Positions 1 through 3,162 of a DNA stretch of 5,879 nucleotides are shown here, one piece after another. The stretch lies in contig JBDHZF010000142.1 of the NCBI GenBank assembly GCA_039811765.1, positions 1-5,879 on the forward strand, read 5' to 3'. Positions within the stretch are counted from its first letter, which is position 1, and every line of letters starts with the position of its first letter. The translations under genes were made by a program, and so were the position numbers. The DNA is from JAGQUL01 sp039811765 (GTDB taxonomy: Bacteria; Actinomycetota; Thermoleophilia; Gaiellales; SKUG01). The notes beneath the pieces were generated by a model that saw only the letters and a program-made list of their open reading frames with translations, ran no database searches and had not been told where the DNA came from.

Positions 1-96
1 GGTTCGCTCGACGCCGCCGGCGTCGAGCACGAGATCGAGGTCGTGGTCTCGACGCCGATCGTTGCATGGGCGCCCGAGCGCGAGCAGCGCGCATGA
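1..96 (+). CDS. C-terminal end of an unidentified protein (5' truncated by window edge)
   Basis: Reading frame 1 is open from the window edge and ends in TGA at 94-96, giving 31 residues that finish with PIVAWAPEREQRA. Nearly every codon ends in G or C, as in the neighbouring genes, which supports real coding. The stop overlaps the start of the downstream dehydrogenase in an ATGA arrangement, the classic sign of translational coupling within an operon. The tail (AAGVEHEIEVVVSTP...) looks like the last beta strand of a small alpha/beta or beta-rich domain, but I do not recognise the family and assign no function. The rest of the gene lies to the left of the window. Confidence 0.7.
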   Translation, partial: GSLDAAGVEHEIEVVVSTPIVAWAPEREQRA

Positions 97-932
97 AGAT
101 CGTGATCACCGGCGCGAGCGGCGGCATCGGCGCGGCGGCCGCGCGCCAGCTCGCCGCGATGGGTCACGACGTGGTCGTCGTGGGTCGCTCGCCCGCCAAG
201 ACCCGGTCGGTGGCGAACGCGATCGGCGCGCCGCACCTGCTCGCAGACTTCCACGAGATGGCGCAGGTGCGAGCGCTCGCGGACGCGATCCGCGCCGAGC
301 ACGCCGACCTCGACGTGCTCGTCAACAACGCCGGCGGGATCTTCGGCGATCGCACGCTCACCGCGGACGGCAACGAGCGCACCTTGCAGATCAACCACCT
401 CGCGCCGTTCCTGCTCACGAACCTGCTGCTGCCCGAGCTTCGCGCGAACGGCGCTCGCGTGCTGAACACGTCCAGCGTGGCGCATCGCGCGCTCGCGCGG
501 TTCGACATCGACGACCTGGACGCCGAGCGCGGCTACTCGCCCCGCACCGCGTACGGCAATTCGAAGCTGATGAACGTGCTGTTCACGCGCGAGCTGCACC
601 GGCGCGAGCACGAGCATGGGATCTCCACGGTCGCGTACCACCCCGGCAACGTGGCCTCCAACTTCGCGGCGGATTCGACCAGCCTGCTGCGGCTCGTCTA
701 CACGACGTTCCTGCGACGCCTGTTCCTCGTCGACGTCGAGCGCGGCGCCGACAACACCGTGTGGCTGGCCAACGGCACGCCGGGACGCGACTGGCGGTCC
801 GGCGAGTACTACGTCAAGCGATCGCCCGGGCGCACGAGCAGGCTCGCCGACGATCCGCAGCTGGCGCGGCGCCTATGGGAGCTGAGCGCGCGCCGCGTGG
901 GCGTGCCGGACGCCGCTCCCGACCCGCGCTGA
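93..932 (+). CDS. Short-chain dehydrogenase/reductase, retinol dehydrogenase-like
   Basis: This 279-residue protein is a classical SDR, an NAD(P)-dependent oxidoreductase with a Rossmann fold. Visible motifs in order are the dinucleotide-binding TGASGGIG at residues 6-13, NNAG at 78-81, the structural Asn in INHLAPF at 100-106, the catalytic Ser in NTSSVAH at 125-131, the YxxxK pair Tyr154/Lys158, and HPG at 183-185. The basic residue after the second strand (VGRSPAK, Arg32) favours NADP(H). SSVAH and the HPG motif resemble the retinol dehydrogenase/WW-domain oxidoreductase-like branch, but the substrate cannot be read from sequence and bacterial members are rarely about retinol. I chose ATG 93 rather than ATG 66 because the fold starts directly with MKIVITGASGG; the earlier start only adds an Arg/Ala-rich stretch. 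Start 93 also overlaps the upstream stop by 4 bases, so expression is probably coupled to that gene. No signal peptide is seen, so it is likely cytoplasmic. Confidence 0.93.
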   Translation: MKIVITGASGGIGAAAARQLAAMGHDVVVVGRSPAKTRSVANAIGAPHLLADFHEMAQVRALADAIRAEHADLDVLVNNAGGIFGDRTLTADGNERTLQINHLAPFLLTNLLLPELRANGARVLNTSSVAHRALARFDIDDLDAERGYSPRTAYGNSKLMNVLFTRELHRREHEHGISTVAYHPGNVASNFAADSTSLLRLVYTTFLRRLFLVDVERGADNTVWLANGTPGRDWRSGEYYVKRSPGRTSRLADDPQLARRLWELSARRVGVPDAAPDPR

Positions 933-945
933 ACGACTCGTCAGC
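928..945. terminator. Small imperfect hairpin across two convergent stop codons
   Basis: GCTG (928-931) and ACG (933-935) pair with CGT (939-941) and CAGC (942-945) around a three-base loop, leaving A932 bulged. The structure contains the stop codon of the dehydrogenase (930-932) and most of the stop codon of the convergent DUF1697 gene (941-943). It sits where a shared bidirectional terminator would be expected, but it is short and no T tract follows on either side, so an intrinsic terminator function is only a suggestion. Confidence 0.25.
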
Positions 946-1489
946 CAGCGTCCATGAGCTCGAGCAGCTTCGTGGTGGTGCGCCAGTTGCGGATCGTCAT
1001 CGACGCGTACTGCGGCGTGCCGACGATCTTCGACAAGCGGCTCCTCGTGCGCTCGGCCGACAGGCGCTGCGAGTAGATCACGCCCGGTCCGGGCCAGACC
1101 TCGTCGATCCCTTCGCGCGGATCGAACACCGCCATCGCGTGCTTGGCCGTGATGTCGAGCAGGAAGATCGCGTCGCTGTGGAACGTGTCCGGCCGCTCGC
1201 CGAAGCCCGGCGGCCGTTCGTCGACCACGCGTCGCAATTGCGCACGGGTGAGGACCTTGACGCGCACGAGGTCGACGTCGAGCGCGAACGAATTGGCGAT
1301 CACGCGCTCGATTCGATCGGCGACGACCGTGGCCGAATCGCCGCTTGCGACGAGCACGTTGCCGCTGGCGATGTAGGTGGCGACGTCCGTGAACCCGTCG
1401 GCCTTCAGCCGTTCGCGCAGCTCTGCCATCGGCACGCGGTTCCTGCCGCCGACGTTGATGCCGCGAATCAGCGCGAGATAGCGAGGCAC
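941..1489 (-). CDS. DUF1697 family protein
   Basis: This 182-residue protein matches the DUF1697 family along its whole length, and its size is normal for the family. Family hallmarks are the N-terminal LALIRGINVGG (residues 5-15) followed by VPMAELR (19-25), TYIASGNVLV (38-47), SDAIFLLD (105-112), and the C-terminal block SRLSKIVGTPQYASMTIRNW (150-169) followed by RTTTKLLELM. The molecular function of the family is not established; no enzymatic motif is evident, and with no signal peptide or membrane segment it should be cytoplasmic. The start is GTG at 1487-1489, fixed by the conserved N-terminus and by an AGGAGG ribosome binding site ten bases upstream. It lies 24 bases after the secreted HAF-like gene on the same strand with no visible terminator between, so it may be the last gene of that transcript, although the functional link is unclear. 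Confidence 0.93.
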   Translation of the reverse strand: MPRYLALIRGINVGGRNRVPMAELRERLKADGFTDVATYIASGNVLVASGDSATVVADRIERVIANSFALDVDLVRVKVLTRAQLRRVVDERPPGFGERPDTFHSDAIFLLDITAKHAMAVFDPREGIDEVWPGPGVIYSQRLSAERTRSRLSKIVGTPQYASMTIRNWRTTTKLLELMDAG

Positions 1490-1499
1490 GGAGACGATT

Positions 1500-1505
1500 C
1501 CTCCT
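1500..1505 (-). promoter_or_regulatory. Strong Shine-Dalgarno (AGGAGG) for the DUF1697 gene
   Basis: The minus strand reads AGGAGG followed by ten bases and then GTG at 1489. This is the best ribosome binding site in the window. It supports the GTG start and suggests that the gene is translated independently of the upstream gene, which ends 8 bases before this site. Confidence 0.75.
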
Positions 1506-1513
1506 GGCGAACG

Positions 1514-3151
1514 TCAGCGCGACAAGCGATGCGACTGCGTGACGGTCGCGGTTTCCTTGCCGGCCTTGACGACGACGGACGTGGCGACGGCGACGGGACT
1601 GCGCTTGGCGGCGAGCCATGCCTTCGCCGCGGCGTTGAGGCGCACGGTGACCGTTCCGGTCTTGCCCGGCGCGATCTTCGTCCTCGCGCTGACGCCTCGC
1701 ACCGTCCGACCGGTTCGCACGGTCGCGGTGGACCAGCACGCCACCGCGGCGGAGCACTTCACCTTCACGGCGACGCGACCGCTCGGCGCCCTGAGCAGCG
1801 CGTTCTTCGCGGTGACCAGCGTGGCGATCGACTTCACCGCCGTCTTGGCGATCGCGACCGACTTCGCATCCTCGGAAACGGCGACGCTCGCCTGTTGCCA
1901 GCAACCGTTCTTCGCGACCAGGCACGATCCGGCCGGGGCGATCACCTGCACCGTCACGCCCAGCGGAACGTCGACGGAGAACTTGCCGTTGGCGGCGGTC
2001 TTGGCGCTGATCGTGCCCATCGGACCGACCACCGTCACCGTGGCGACCGCGCGACCGCTCGCGGGAACGCCGACGCCCAGCTGGCCGGTGAGCGCAGCGC
2101 GCGACTTGAAGATCGAGCCGGTGTCGTTGACGGCGCCGCTGCGGTCGTGCCACACGAGCACGTCGCCGAGCGCGTTCACGTCGACGATCTTGGAGACGAA
2201 GAAGCCGCTCTGGGTCATGTCCGGGGCCTTGAACTCGGCGGTGACGTCGGTCCACGTTCCCTTGGCCAGGCTCCACATCGAGACGCCGTCGCCCTGCTGC
2301 ACGTTTGCGAAGACCTTGTTCGCCGATCCGACGAACGGCGTGATCGTCGCGCCCTGCGCGAGGCCGGGAATCGGGATCGGCGTGGACGTCACCGAACGGG
2401 TCTTGGAGTCGTAGCGCAGCAGCACCGGCGTGCGCGTGGCAGTGGTGTCCGGCAGCGCCGTGACGCCGACCATCACGCCGTCCGACGCGATGTCGGTGAC
2501 GCTCGTCTCGCTCATCGTCGCGCTCGCCGTGCCGTCGCCGGAGATCCAGCGCGTCGTGCCGGCCAGCAGGTACGTGCCACTGCCGCAGACGCTGCCGGTG
2601 AAGAAGAACGAGCCGTCGGGCGCGATCGCGCTGCTCGTGGACCCCGACTGGACGTTGCTCAATGCCAGCGACGCGCCGTCGCTGCGGACCGACGCGATCT
2701 CGCCGGACGTGCCGCACGTCGGCGCCGACGACTGGACCTTCAGCCATCGCCCGGAGTCGTCGAGCCCGTCGCCCACCACCTGCACGCCGCGCTGGATCGC
2801 TCCCACGTCGCTGCCGGAGGTCGAACCCGCCGACCACAGCATGACGGCGTCGTCGCCGACGTAGTCCTCACCCGGATCGTAGCTGCCGACGAGCTGCCCC
2901 GACGAGTTGATCGAGCGCACCGACGCCGACTGGTTGGGGAACGCGAGCGCCTGCTCGACACCGCCGCGCAGGACAACACCCGCGAAGTTCGGCGCGGCAT
3001 AGCGCGTGCCGACCACGTCGCCGCCATTGTTCATCTCGAGCGGCGCGAACCCGAAGTCGACGCGGCTGGTCGCGGCGGCGGCGCCGGTGGCAAGCGATGC
3101 GAACGCCGCGACGGCGAGCACGGGGACGAGCGTGAACGTGGAGATCCTCAT
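1514..3151 (-). CDS. Secreted HAF-like repeat protein with basic C-terminal beta domain
   Basis: This 545-residue protein begins with a likely Sec signal peptide. Residues 30-335 hold degenerate repeats of the type xxxNxxGxVVG: MNNGGDVVG (40-48), INSSGQLVGS (81-90), LDDSGRW (130-136), IAPDGSFFFTG (176-186), IASDGVMVGV (221-230) and VNALGDVLVW (325-334). These resemble the HAF/extracellular propeller-like repeat, so a beta-propeller or solenoid is likely. Residues 352-408 look like a carboxypeptidase-regulatory-like (Ig-type) domain, with AANGKFSVDVPLG in its core. Residues 458-540 form a Lys/Arg-rich beta domain containing PGKTGTVTVRLN. Cys410/417 and Cys466/472 could form local disulfides. 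No LPXTG motif, membrane anchor or catalytic motif was found. The function is unknown; an extracellular binding or structural role is inferred. It starts 9 bases after the beta-helix/RTX gene, so the two are probably cotranscribed. Confidence 0.85.
   Translation of the reverse strand: MRISTFTLVPVLAVAAFASLATGAAAATSRVDFGFAPLEMNNGGDVVGTRYAAPNFAGVVLRGGVEQALAFPNQSASVRSINSSGQLVGSYDPGEDYVGDDAVMLWSAGSTSGSDVGAIQRGVQVVGDGLDDSGRWLKVQSSAPTCGTSGEIASVRSDGASLALSNVQSGSTSSAIAPDGSFFFTGSVCGSGTYLLAGTTRWISGDGTASATMSETSVTDIASDGVMVGVTALPDTTATRTPVLLRYDSKTRSVTSTPIPIPGLAQGATITPFVGSANKVFANVQQGDGVSMWSLAKGTWTDVTAEFKAPDMTQSGFFVSKIVDVNALGDVLVWHDRSGAVNDTGSIFKSRAALTGQLGVGVPASGRAVATVTVVGPMGTISAKTAANGKFSVDVPLGVTVQVIAPAGSCLVAKNGCWQQASVAVSEDAKSVAIAKTAVKSIATLVTAKNALLRAPSGRVAVKVKCSAAVACWSTATVRTGRTVRGVSARTKIAPGKTGTVTVRLNAAAKAWLAAKRSPVAVATSVVVKAGKETATVTQSHRLSR
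3071..3151 (-). other. Predicted Sec signal peptide of the HAF-like protein
   Basis: Residues 1-27 have a short N-region with a single Arg, a hydrophobic core (LVPVLAVAAFASLA) and a small-residue end (TGAAAA) that fits an AxA cleavage site around residue 26-27. There is no lipobox Cys and no twin arginine, so export by Sec as a soluble extracellular protein is the simplest reading. The N-region is weakly charged, and the exact cleavage site is uncertain. Confidence 0.75.
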
Positions 3152-3157
3152 GAACGA

Positions 3158-3162
3158 TCCTT
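3158..3162 (-). promoter_or_regulatory. Shine-Dalgarno overlapping the upstream stop codon
   Basis: On the minus strand the stop codon TAA (3163-3161) runs directly into GG A, making AAGGA, which lies six bases before ATG at 3151. The ribosome binding site of the HAF-like gene is therefore built into the stop codon of the RTX gene. This supports the ATG chosen and coupled translation of the two genes. Confidence 0.65.

Noticed and set aside
66..92. Upstream ATG at 66 as the start of the dehydrogenase
   Set aside because: It adds only MGARARAAR before the conserved first strand of the Rossmann fold. The ATG at 93 overlaps the previous stop by 4 bases and fits the family.
1539..2414. Plus-strand open frame antisense to the HAF-like gene
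   Set aside because: It has Thr/Ala/Pro-rich low-complexity sequence with no domain, opposite a gene with a signal peptide and coherent domain order.
873..2837. Long minus-strand open frame (654 codons) spanning the DUF1697 and HAF-like genes
   Set aside because: The translation is Arg-rich low-complexity sequence typical of an off-frame reading of GC-rich DNA. It overlaps two genes with clear family features, a signal peptide and good ribosome binding sites.
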